From positions 1 to 5,685 of the forward strand of contig CALGRC010000095.1 of the NCBI GenBank assembly GCA_937959315.1: a stretch of DNA of 5,685 nucleotides. The letters are read 5' to 3'. Of the stretch, positions 1 to 5,586 are shown piece after piece (positions within the stretch are counted from its first letter, which is position 1; every line of letters begins with the position of its first letter). Origin of the DNA: an uncultured Clostridia bacterium (GTDB lineage: Bacteria; Bacillota; Clostridia; UMGS1810). The position numbers and the translations under genes were made by a program. The notes beneath the pieces were generated by a model, which did no database searches, was not told the DNA's origin, and saw nothing but the letters and a program-made list of their open reading frames with translations.

Positions 1-999
1 CGCGGCGGGCAGGTGTATTACCTGTTTAACCGGGTGGACGGCATTGAGCGCAAGGCTGCGCAAATCAAAGAGCTGATGCCGGACGCCAATGTGGCAGTGG
101 CGCACGGGAAAATGAGCGAGACCCAGTTAGAAGAGATTATGGTAGGGCTGATGAACGGGGAAACCGATATTTTGGTGTGTACCACCATCATTGAAACGGG
201 GCTGGATATTGCAAACGTCAATACTATTATTATTGAAAATGCCGATAAGCTGGGGTTGGCACAGCTTTACCAGCTCCGCGGACGGGTGGGGCGTTCCAAC
301 CGGCTGGCCTATGCGTATTTGACCTATGAGCGCAACAAGGTGCTGGACCAAACAGCGCAGAACCGGCTGCTGGCCATCAAGGAATTTACGGAATTTGGGT
401 CGGGGTTTAAAATTGCCATGCGGGATTTGGAAATCCGCGGGGCTGGCAATCTGCTGGGCAAGCAGCAGCATGGCAATATGAACCTGGTGGGCTATGATAT
501 GTACTGTATGCTGCTTGAACAGGCGGTCAAAGAGCTGCGCGGCGAACAGCCGGCGCCAGTGCGGGAGGTGTCGGTAGAGTTGGCGGTGGATGCCTATATC
601 CCTAAGGATTATATGGAATATGAAGACCAACGGGTGGATATGTATCAAAAAATCGCGTCCATTGCCAGCCTGGAGGATTATAATGATGTGGCAGACGAGT
701 TGACCGACCGTTATGGCGACCCGCCGCCCAGCGTGATGAACCTTTTGGATATCGGGTATATCAAAAGCCTTGCGGCAGCCGCAGGGGTGACGGATATTGC
801 ACAGAAGGACGGCATGATAATATTTACTATTGAACAGCAAGTATCGCCGCATGCAATTGTGGAACTGCTGGGCTTATTTGACCGCAGGCTGTTGTTTACT
901 TCGGGCGATATTTCCTATTTAAGCTACCGGTATGACGGCCATATGCTTGACAATATTAAGATTATATTACAAAAGCTTGGAAATCCATCACATAAGTGA
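1..999 (+). CDS. mfd: Transcription-repair coupling factor Mfd, C-terminal part (5' end outside window)
   Basis: Mfd is the cytoplasmic ATP-dependent translocase that removes RNA polymerase stalled at DNA lesions and recruits UvrA for nucleotide excision repair. The reading frame is open from base 1 (RGGQVYYLFNRV, typical of the second RecA-like domain), so the GTG at 13 is an internal codon and not a start. About 332 residues are visible out of roughly 1150 usual for the family. In order: helicase motif V (TTIIETGLDI, about residues 61-70), motif VI (QLRGRVGRS, 91-99), the translocation motif region (GSGFKIAMRDLEIRGAGNLL, 133-152, then GKQQHG), and the C-terminal D7 regulatory domain (about 190-300, with VDMYQKIA and DRYGDPP). 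It ends at a TGA at 997-999. No terminator follows, so some readthrough into the downstream foldase gene is possible. I see no frameshift or missing motif in the visible part. Confidence 0.97.
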   Translation, partial: RGGQVYYLFNRVDGIERKAAQIKELMPDANVAVAHGKMSETQLEEIMVGLMNGETDILVCTTIIETGLDIANVNTIIIENADKLGLAQLYQLRGRVGRSNRLAYAYLTYERNKVLDQTAQNRLLAIKEFTEFGSGFKIAMRDLEIRGAGNLLGKQQHGNMNLVGYDMYCMLLEQAVKELRGEQPAPVREVSVELAVDAYIPKDYMEYEDQRVDMYQKIASIASLEDYNDVADELTDRYGDPPPSVMNLLDIGYIKSLAAAAGVTDIAQKDGMIIFTIEQQVSPHAIVELLGLFDRRLLFTSGDISYLSYRYDGHMLDNIKIILQKLGNPSHK

Positions 1000-1014
1000 A
1001 ATTTACGGTATAAT
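987..1014 (+). promoter_or_regulatory. Predicted sigma-A promoter of the foldase gene
   Basis: A perfect TATAAT lies at 1009-1014. With a 16-bp spacer, ATCACA at 987-992 matches the -35 consensus at four of six positions. The -35 element lies inside the last codons of mfd, and transcription would start near 1021, giving a leader of about 45 bases. The -10 is convincing but the -35 is weak, so an activator or residual transcription from mfd could contribute. Confidence 0.55.
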
Positions 1015-1065
1015 AAATGTAAAAATAGGCGGTTTTATACCCCCGGATGAGGAAGGAATGGATAT

Positions 1066-2112
1066 ATGATGAAAAAAAGATTGCGGCCGGCAGCAGCCGC
1101 GGCGGCGGTTGCAGTGGCAGCCGGGCTGTTGACAGGCTGTGTACTGGTAGACAACACCTCGGTTGCGACAGTGAACGATGAAAAAATTGGGAAGGGTGAA
1201 TTTGCATTTTATTTTTCGCAAATGCAAAGTACCATGTTGACAGAAGCCAATCCGGCGACTGTGGAGGAAGCGAATGCGTTTTGGGAAACGACTGAAATTG
1301 AGGGAAAAAAAGCCGCGGATGTGGCGCGGGAGCGCGCGCTGGACGAAGCGGTGAAAACGGTGCTGAAAACCCAAAAGGCAGCGGAACTGGGCGTAGAGCT
1401 GACCGATGACGATAAGCAGAATATCGACATGCAGATTGGGCAGGTGATCACCAATATGGGCGGGAAATCCCAGTATGAGGCGGAGCTCAAAAGCATGGGG
1501 ACCACAGCAGACGGCTACCAGCGGTTTTTAGAGCAGAACGTTTTGGCTAGCAAGGTAGATGAAGCCTTAACGCAAGACCCGGCTTATGCGGCGTCGGATG
1601 AGGAAGCGCGCGCAGCCGTAGAAAAGGATTATGTGAAAGCGGAGCATATTTTGCTGATGACGGTTGACCCATCAACCGGTACGCCATATGACGATGCAAA
1701 AATAGCGGAACAGAAACAAAAAGCAGAGGATTTGCTGTCCCAAATTCAAGCGGGCGCAAATTTCGAGGAACTGATGAATGCGAATTCCGAAGATACCGGG
1801 TTACAGACTGCGCCAGAGGGGTATGTGTTTACACATGGCGAAATGGTGGCGCCGTTTGAAGAAGCTGCTTATGCGCTTGCGGTTGACGAGGTGAGCGGCA
1901 TTGTGGAAACCGACTATGGGTATCATATCATCAAACGGGTAGCGATGACGGAAGAGGATATCCAGTCGAAATTGGAGGAAGCCCGGCAATCGGTGGAAAA
2001 GGAAAAAATTGACGGGTTGGTAGAACAGTGGCGTACCCAGGCAACCATTGTGGTGGACGAAAAAGCGCTCTCCAAGATGGAAGTGACAGAACTGGAAGAA
2101 TCGGCTGCTTAA
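1066..2112 (+). CDS. PrsA/SurA-type peptidyl-prolyl isomerase lipoprotein (parvulin foldase)
   Basis: This is an extracytoplasmic foldase that helps exported proteins fold by isomerising prolyl bonds, anchored by lipid to the outer face of the membrane. The 348-residue product starts MMKKRLRP, then an Ala/Val-rich hydrophobic stretch and the lipobox LTGC, with lipid-bearing Cys25, the only cysteine. Residues about 30-185 resemble the helical SurA/PrsA N-terminal chaperone region (TVNDEKIGKGEF near the start). The parvulin domain spans about 190-293, with AEHILLM (His194), GYVFTHGEMVAPFEEAAYAL and GYHIIKR (His287) as landmarks. A charged helix and short tail follow. The start at 1066 is supported by GAGGAAGGAA at 1049-1058, seven bases upstream; the second ATG at 1069 is an equally possible start. 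Length is close to other PrsA proteins. The exact name (prsA or a paralogue) cannot be settled here because Clostridia often carry several copies. Confidence 0.93.
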   Translation: MMKKRLRPAAAAAAVAVAAGLLTGCVLVDNTSVATVNDEKIGKGEFAFYFSQMQSTMLTEANPATVEEANAFWETTEIEGKKAADVARERALDEAVKTVLKTQKAAELGVELTDDDKQNIDMQIGQVITNMGGKSQYEAELKSMGTTADGYQRFLEQNVLASKVDEALTQDPAYAASDEEARAAVEKDYVKAEHILLMTVDPSTGTPYDDAKIAEQKQKAEDLLSQIQAGANFEELMNANSEDTGLQTAPEGYVFTHGEMVAPFEEAAYALAVDEVSGIVETDYGYHIIKRVAMTEEDIQSKLEEARQSVEKEKIDGLVEQWRTQATIVVDEKALSKMEVTELEESAA

Positions 2113-2170
2113 TAATACCCGCACAATTAAAACTGGAAACACAAAACCCGCCCGTTCCATAAAACAAACA

Positions 2171-2200
2171 AAGCCCGCCGGCAAATTTGCCGGCGGGCTT
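2171..2200. terminator. Bidirectional rho-independent terminator between convergent genes
   Basis: A perfect 30-bp palindrome with 15-base arms (AAGCCCGCCGGCAAA and its complement) lies between the stop codons of the foldase gene (2112) and the convergent protease gene (2213). RNA from either strand would form a GC-rich hairpin with a small A/T loop. The T-rich tail is better on the minus strand (TGTTTGTTTTAT after the stem) than on the plus strand (ATTCTGT), so it probably stops the protease transcript most efficiently while serving both. Confidence 0.85.
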
Positions 2201-2212
2201 ATTCTGTATCCA

Positions 2213-3067
2213 TTAGTTGGAATAAGACCAGATATTGTTGATTTGCGGTTCCAGGCGTTCCATGCTCCAGGTTTGCTGGCTGCGCAGGTTGCTGTTGGGG
2301 TCAAGTATTTGAAATTCCCCGTTGCTTGCAACCCCTGTGACGACAACAAAGTGCCCGTCCGTGGTAAAATCCCCTTTTCGTAAACTTAAAATCAGCGGAT
2401 GGCCGTTTTGGAGCTCTTTTTTCATTTGGTTTTCATCCAGGCCAATTTCCTCTGTTTTTAACCCGAGCTGCTGGGCGCCGGCGGTCATCAGCTCCCATAG
2501 TGTTCCCGCGCCCTTTTTGTAATACCCGCTTTGCGCACTTTTATCGCACAGTACTTTTGGAGTTTGCGATGTGTCGCCTGTCAGCCCGATATAGATCATG
2601 GATAGGCAGGTCGGGCCGCATCCGCTTAAAGCGATGATGCTTTCGCCATAGCTTTCATATCCCCAGCGGGCGTCCCATTGCAGCAGATGAGGGATACCGT
2701 TTTGTTTTGGTTCTTTTTTCAGATTGATTTTTCCGCCCGATTTTTTATCCCCGGGGTATCCTGCCACAAATCCGGCAGTTTCTGGGTTGCGCAGCAGCAG
2801 GTCTATGAGCTCCTGCGGATAGGCTTCTAGGTTGTTTTCGACTTTTTTGGCCTCTGGGTATTGTTTTGCAATTGCTGCAAGCCGCTCTTGCACCGAACCG
2901 TCCTGGGGGATGGCGGCATTGGTTTGGGCGTTGCCCGTGCTGGATGGCTGCATGGCCCGTTCTGCTACCCGCGGGATTGCAATACAGAACAATATGGCGC
3001 ACAGCAGGATGAGCGGGAAAGCCAATGGGATGTTTTTTCTATTTCGGTTCCGGCGCATGGGTATCAT
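2213..3067 (-). CDS. Membrane-anchored C39-family cysteine peptidase (Peptidase_C39_2 type)
   Basis: This is a predicted papain-like cysteine peptidase displayed outside the cell on an N-terminal anchor; its substrate is unknown. The 284-residue product has a basic N-terminus (MRRNRNRKN) and one hydrophobic segment (about residues 14-32) without a clear cleavage site or lipobox. A polar linker (about 38-58) and a helical region (about 58-105, with NPETAGFVAGYP) follow, and then the C39 fold. Likely active-site residues are Gln130 in LLQWDARWGY (oxyanion hole), Cys150 in SGCGPTCLSM, His239 in DGHFVVVTGV and Asp256 in ILDPNS, in the order and spacing of this family. Other exported-side cysteines are Cys154 and Cys174. 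There is no ABC transporter next to it, so it is not the bacteriocin-processing C39 type. It runs convergently to the foldase gene and divergently from the epimerase gene. The start may instead be Met4 (codon at 3058-3056), which sits at a better distance from the ribosome binding site. Confidence 0.9.
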   Translation of the reverse strand: MIPMRRNRNRKNIPLAFPLILLCAILFCIAIPRVAERAMQPSSTGNAQTNAAIPQDGSVQERLAAIAKQYPEAKKVENNLEAYPQELIDLLLRNPETAGFVAGYPGDKKSGGKINLKKEPKQNGIPHLLQWDARWGYESYGESIIALSGCGPTCLSMIYIGLTGDTSQTPKVLCDKSAQSGYYKKGAGTLWELMTAGAQQLGLKTEEIGLDENQMKKELQNGHPLILSLRKGDFTTDGHFVVVTGVASNGEFQILDPNSNLRSQQTWSMERLEPQINNIWSYSN

Positions 3068-3073
3068 CTCTCC
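3068..3073 (-). promoter_or_regulatory. Ribosome binding site of the C39 peptidase gene (start-deciding)
   Basis: GGAGAG on the minus strand abuts the ATG at 3067-3065 directly, which is too close for efficient initiation there. It lies nine bases from the next in-frame ATG at 3058-3056, a normal spacing. The sequence therefore favours initiation at Met4, which would shorten the protein by three residues. Confidence 0.6.
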
Positions 3074-3094
3074 GTTTCTTTTGTAGATAAAACC

Positions 3095-3100
3095 AGTATA
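3095..3100 (-). promoter_or_regulatory. Possible -10 element for the C39 peptidase gene
   Basis: On the minus strand TATACT (five of six bases to consensus) lies about 28 bases upstream of the start codon. No good -35 hexamer is present at 16-18 bp (best local sequence TGCTCT), and there is no TG extension. If used, transcription would start near 3088 and the leader would be about 20 bases, ending in the GGAGAG ribosome binding site. Confidence 0.35.
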
Positions 3101-3165
3101 CGGCAGAATGCTTGCCAGAGCATAAAAGAAGGATTGCCAAAATCTAAACGATTATGAAAACTTTA

Positions 3166-3194
3166 TAGACTGGCGGGTGGGATTGTGGTATCAT
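3166..3194 (+). promoter_or_regulatory. Possible extended -10 promoter of the epimerase unit
   Basis: TAGACT at 3166-3171 (four of six to the -35 consensus) is followed after 17 bp by TATCAT at 3189-3194, with a TG one base upstream of it (3186-3187), an extended -10 arrangement. Transcription would begin near 3201, just upstream of the ribosome binding site, leaving a very short leader. It would also exclude translation from the in-frame GTG at 3185. Confidence 0.4.
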
Positions 3195-3203
3195 TTAAAA
3201 CAA

Positions 3204-3209
3204 AGGGGG
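3204..3209 (+). promoter_or_regulatory. Ribosome binding site deciding the epimerase start
   Basis: AGGGGG (3204-3209) lies eight bases upstream of the ATG at 3218. The longer in-frame GTG start at 3185 has no comparable site and would add eleven residues (MVSFKTKGVSE) that do not look like this family. The start is therefore placed at 3218. Confidence 0.75.
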
Positions 3210-3217
3210 TATCGGAA

Positions 3218-3925
3218 ATGTGGGTAGCAACAGCGGCGCAAATGAAGCAAGTAGAGCGGCAGGCGGCGGAACTGGGGATGCCCTATCGCCAAATGATGGA
3301 GCAGGCGGGTATGGCGGCAGCGGCATATTTGATGCGCTGCCAGCCGGTAGCGGGGAAACGGACGGTAATTTTTGCCGGGAAGGGGAACAACGGCGGGGAT
3401 GGGTTTGTTTGTGCGAGGCTGCTTTGCCAGGCAGGGGCGCAGGTTGCGGTGGTTTTGGTGGACGGCGCGCCAGGAACTGGTGATGCGGCGGCCATGTATC
3501 GGCGGTTGGACAGCCTGCCGGTGGAATGGATAAAACCAGAAGCGGCTGCCCGGTCAGATATTTTTATCGATGCGATATATGGTACAGGGTTCCACGGTCA
3601 ATTGCCGCCAGCCGCCATGCGGGCGGCCGCTGTGATGAACGGCGGGCGCGGCAGGGTATATGCGCTGGATATGCCCAGCGGCGTGTGCGCTGACACAGGC
3701 GCGGCGGCGGATGGGGCTGTACAGGCGGCGCATACGGTGGCTTTTGACAGTTTGAAGCCTGCGCACCTTTCCCTGCCGGGCCGGGCGCTGTGCGGGCAAG
3801 TGGCTTGTGCAGACATTGGGATTCCAGAAATCTGCCATAACGGGACAGGATGTGTAGCAGCGGCAGAAGAGGAGGTACATTTTGCCGTCCAAGTCTCATA
3901 TACTGATATGGAGGTTTGGAGGTGA
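3218..3925 (+). CDS. nnrE: Stand-alone NAD(P)H-hydrate epimerase (YjeF N-terminal domain)
   Basis: This enzyme interconverts the R and S forms of hydrated NADH and NADPH, a metabolite-repair step that lets the S-specific dehydratase restore the usable cofactor. The 235-residue product begins MWVATAAQMKQVERQA, matching the N-terminal helix of the family. It continues with MEQAG (27-31), the Rossmann-like FAGKGNNGGDGFV loop (52-64), DAIYGTGFHG (118-127), LDMPSGV (150-156), TVAFDSLKPAHL (173-184) and DIGIP (199-203). These are the conserved substrate- and cation-binding segments, so the domain looks intact. In many bacteria this domain is fused to an ADP/ATP-dependent dehydratase of about 280 residues. 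Here the gene stops about 32 residues after DIGIP, and no dehydratase motifs are found elsewhere in the window, so the partner must be encoded elsewhere if present. The gene is translationally linked to the small downstream gene. Confidence 0.92.
   Translation: MWVATAAQMKQVERQAAELGMPYRQMMEQAGMAAAAYLMRCQPVAGKRTVIFAGKGNNGGDGFVCARLLCQAGAQVAVVLVDGAPGTGDAAAMYRRLDSLPVEWIKPEAAARSDIFIDAIYGTGFHGQLPPAAMRAAAVMNGGRGRVYALDMPSGVCADTGAAADGAVQAAHTVAFDSLKPAHLSLPGRALCGQVACADIGIPEICHNGTGCVAAAEEEVHFAVQVSYTDMEVWR
3918..3922 (+). promoter_or_regulatory. Ribosome binding site adjoining the epimerase stop codon
   Basis: GGAGG at 3918-3922 forms the last two sense codons of the epimerase gene and abuts its TGA at 3923-3925. 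It is seven bases from the ATG at 3930. The arrangement suggests translational coupling and supports the start chosen for the 70-residue protein over the in-frame ATG at 3882, which lies inside the upstream gene. Confidence 0.8.
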
Positions 3926-3929
3926 GGGT

Positions 3930-4142
3930 ATGAACCTGTATCATTATAATATCCCGGTGGGGAAATTGTTGGCCGACCCTAGGGCGCGTGCTGTGATTGA
4001 ACGTGAATTCCCTGGGCTTTTGCAGAATCCGATGTTGGGATTTGCCAAACGGATGCCGCTGCGGCGTATTTTGAAAAATGCGCGTGGCATTGTCCCGCAG
4101 GAGCAGCTTAGCCGCGTGCTGCGGGAGCTGGAAGAATTGTAG
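3930..4142 (+). CDS. Small helical protein of unknown function, coupled to the epimerase gene
   Basis: This is a 70-residue, basic, cysteine-free protein (12 Lys/Arg against 7 Asp/Glu) with no signal peptide or membrane segment, presumably cytoplasmic. It can be read as several short helices: IPVGKLLADPRARAVIERE (about 8-26), a turn at FPGLLQNPMLG (27-37), MPLRRILKNA (42-51), and a C-terminal helix PQEQLSRVLRELEEL (56-70). From memory, the pattern of a helix, FPGL, NPML, then a Leu-rich helix resembles a small domain seen at the C-terminal end of some Firmicute carbohydrate-active enzymes. It is also vaguely like DUF1858 in layout but lacks that family's cysteines. Neither match is verified. 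It starts four bases after the epimerase stop, with GGAGG seven bases upstream, and is followed 11 bases later by a strong terminator, so it is the last gene of a two-gene unit. I do not recognise a function. Confidence 0.82.
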   Translation: MNLYHYNIPVGKLLADPRARAVIEREFPGLLQNPMLGFAKRMPLRRILKNARGIVPQEQLSRVLRELEEL

Positions 4143-4153
4143 TCCCTTGCAAG

Positions 4154-4191
4154 GCGCCGTCCGGCAGTTTTGTGGCCGGCGGCGCTTTTTT
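4154..4191 (+). terminator. Rho-independent terminator of the epimerase unit
   Basis: GCGCCG (4154-4159) plus CCGGC (4161-4165) pair with GCCGG (4175-4179) plus CGGCGC (4180-4185), giving an 11-bp GC-rich stem with one bulged T (4160) and a 9-base loop. Six T residues (4186-4191) follow. It lies 11 bases after the stop codon of the small gene and insulates this unit from the promoter just downstream. Confidence 0.92.
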
Positions 4192-4201
4192 GCAGAAAGG
4201 G

Positions 4202-4230
4202 TTGACAATCCGTTTGCGGCATGGTATGCT
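4202..4230 (+). promoter_or_regulatory. Strong sigma-A promoter of the CcdA-TlpA fusion gene
   Basis: A perfect -35 TTGACA (4202-4207), 17-bp spacer and TATGCT (4225-4230) preceded by TG one base upstream give a consensus-like extended promoter. Transcription should begin near 4237, leaving a leader of about 28 bases. This also rules out the longer in-frame ATG starts at 4172 and 4226, which lie upstream of the start of the RNA. Confidence 0.85.
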
Positions 4231-4264
4231 TTCGGTACCAAATAAACGAGAGAGTTGGGGATTT

Positions 4265-5554
4265 ATGGAAAATTTTTTGTCCGCGGAAAACGTCAATTTC
4301 TTGCTGGTCTTTTTGGCGGGTGCATTATCCTTTTTTTCGCCGTGTGTTTTGCCGCTGATTCCCATTTACATGAGTTATTTAGCCGGCAATGCGCGGCGTA
4401 TATTGCCAGACGGGCGGGAAGTGTACGACCGGGGCCGGGTATTTTTGCATACGCTCTGTTTTGTGCTGGGGGTATCGTTTGCTTTTTTCCTGCTGGGCTT
4501 TTCTTTTTCGGCTCTTGGACGGTTTTTCAACCGGTATCAGACGGTGATTTCTACCGTCGGCGGCTGTATCATCATAATACTGGGGCTGTATCAGTTGGGG
4601 GTGTTTCATCTTGGCGCGTTGGACCGGGAACACCGGGTACAAATAAAATTTGATTTTAAAAAGATGAACCCGCTGCTTGCGCTGGTAATGGGGTTTACCT
4701 TTAGTTTTGCGTGGACGCCTTGCGTTGGCCCCGCGCTGTCATCGGTATTGATTATGGCATCGTCGGCCGATACTGCGTTGGCGGGCAATTTGCTGGTACT
4801 GTTGTACACGCTGGGGTTTGTCATACCATTTTTGCTGTTGGGCCTGTTTACTGCCGGGGCGCTCAATCTATTGGAACGGCATAAAAAGGCGTTACAATAT
4901 ACCGTTAAGGCAGGCGGCGTCATTTTAATTTTGATGGGCGTTCTCATGATTACCGGGTGGATGCAGGGCATTACAGGATATTTTAGCGCGCTGGGCGGCG
5001 GCCAGGCGGGTATTTCACAAGGGCAGGAAAAACAGCCGGACGCCCAGCCGGATACACTCAGCCAGCAGGAGGAGCAGACGCGCGGCCCCGACGCCATTGC
5101 AGCTTTTGATTTTACATTGGCCGACCAGTATGGTAATATGCACACCCTTTCTGATTACAAGGGCAAAGTGGTATTTCTCAATTTTTGGGCGACTTGGTGC
5201 CCGCCGTGTCAGCAGGAGATGCCGTATATTGAGGAGTTGTACCGGGAATATGGGGAAAATACCGGCGAGGTGGTATTTTTGGGGGTGGCAAATCCCAAAA
5301 GCGAGGCCTATCCGCGGTCGCAGGATGTGACGGCGCCGGAAATTAAGGAGTTTTTACAGCAGGAGGGATACACCTTCCCCACGGTATTTGACGAGAGCGG
5401 GCAGGTGTTTACCGATTACCAAATCAGCGCGTTCCCGACCACCTTTATGATAGACAAAAATGGGGATATCTATGGATATGTAGCCAGTGCGTTGACAAAA
5501 ACATATATGCAGGATATAATTGAACAGACATTGGAAGGAAAACGGGAAGGATGA
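4265..5554 (+). CDS. CcdA-TlpA fusion: membrane thiol-electron transporter with C-terminal thioredoxin-like domain
   Basis: This protein likely carries reducing equivalents from cytoplasmic thioredoxin across the membrane to an attached extracytoplasmic thioredoxin domain, which would reduce disulfides outside the cell. The 429-residue product has a CcdA/DsbD-type membrane part with six predicted segments (about 11-35, 59-82, 95-115, 138-160, 172-198, 214-233). The redox pair is Cys27 in FSPCVLPLIP and Cys153 in TPCVGP. A Gln/Gly-rich linker (about 243-276) leads to a TlpA/ResA-like domain (about 278-425) with FDFTLADQYG, active site WATWCPPC (Cys312, Cys315), and the cis-proline loop AFPTTFMID (Pro391). 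In many bacteria CcdA and TlpA/ResA are separate proteins. The start at 4265 fits the family and the promoter; the ribosome binding site is modest (GGGGA at 4257-4261, close to the ATG). The gene is monocistronic, or reads into the tRNA. Substrates are not shown by the sequence; cytochrome c maturation is one option and general thiol maintenance another. Confidence 0.94.
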   Translation: MENFLSAENVNFLLVFLAGALSFFSPCVLPLIPIYMSYLAGNARRILPDGREVYDRGRVFLHTLCFVLGVSFAFFLLGFSFSALGRFFNRYQTVISTVGGCIIIILGLYQLGVFHLGALDREHRVQIKFDFKKMNPLLALVMGFTFSFAWTPCVGPALSSVLIMASSADTALAGNLLVLLYTLGFVIPFLLLGLFTAGALNLLERHKKALQYTVKAGGVILILMGVLMITGWMQGITGYFSALGGGQAGISQGQEKQPDAQPDTLSQQEEQTRGPDAIAAFDFTLADQYGNMHTLSDYKGKVVFLNFWATWCPPCQQEMPYIEELYREYGENTGEVVFLGVANPKSEAYPRSQDVTAPEIKEFLQQEGYTFPTVFDESGQVFTDYQISAFPTTFMIDKNGDIYGYVASALTKTYMQDIIEQTLEGKREG

Positions 5555-5566
5555 TAGAAAAATTTT

Positions 5567-5584
5567 GCTTTTTTGAGAAAAAGC
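5567..5584 (+). terminator. Weak hairpin after the CcdA-TlpA gene (doubtful terminator)
   Basis: GCTTTTT (5567-5573) and AAAAAGC (5578-5584) can pair around a TGAG loop, 12 bases after the stop codon. The stem is nearly all A-T and is not followed by a T run, so it would terminate poorly. Some readthrough into the tRNA gene is likely. I see no better terminator between 5555 and the tRNA. Confidence 0.25.
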
Positions 5585-5586
5585 GC

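Noticed and set aside
127..852. Minus-strand open frame of 241 codons opposite mfd
   Set aside because: It lies entirely antisense to clearly recognised Mfd motifs, has no ribosome binding site that I can see, and its translation is rich in His, Pro and Arg with no family resemblance.
1058..1069. A four-codon mini-frame (ATG GAT ATA TGA) overlapping the foldase start, as a possible regulatory leader peptide
   Set aside because: Too short to judge, and its ATG overlaps the end of the ribosome binding site of the real start; most likely chance.
1801..2349. Minus-strand frame of 182 codons running across the convergent terminator
   Set aside because: It overlaps the recognised foldase gene, the palindrome and the 3' end of the peptidase gene; no family features and no initiation signal.
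3185..3217. Extended GTG start for the epimerase
   Set aside because: No ribosome binding site upstream, it overlaps the likely promoter -10, and the added residues do not match the family; the ATG at 3218 has AGGGGG at good spacing.
3926..4142. The small gene as a frameshifted remnant of the missing dehydratase domain
   Set aside because: Its sequence shows none of the dehydratase motifs, it has its own ribosome binding site and a clean stop before a terminator, and the epimerase ends normally.
3564..4241. Minus-strand frame of 225 codons opposite the epimerase and small gene
   Set aside because: Antisense shadow of coding sequence; it runs through a strong terminator hairpin and the promoter of the next gene, and its composition is low in acidic residues and rich in Arg, Pro and His.
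4255..4653. Plus-strand frame of 132 codons with hydrophobic stretches overlapping the CcdA start
   Set aside because: It is the +2 reading of the CcdA membrane segments, which gives Phe/Cys/Gly-rich pseudo-hydrophobic sequence; the CcdA frame carries the conserved motifs.
4606..5145. Minus-strand frame of 179 codons opposite the CcdA-TlpA gene
   Set aside because: Antisense to membrane segments and linker of a well-supported gene; no initiation signal and no recognisable domain.
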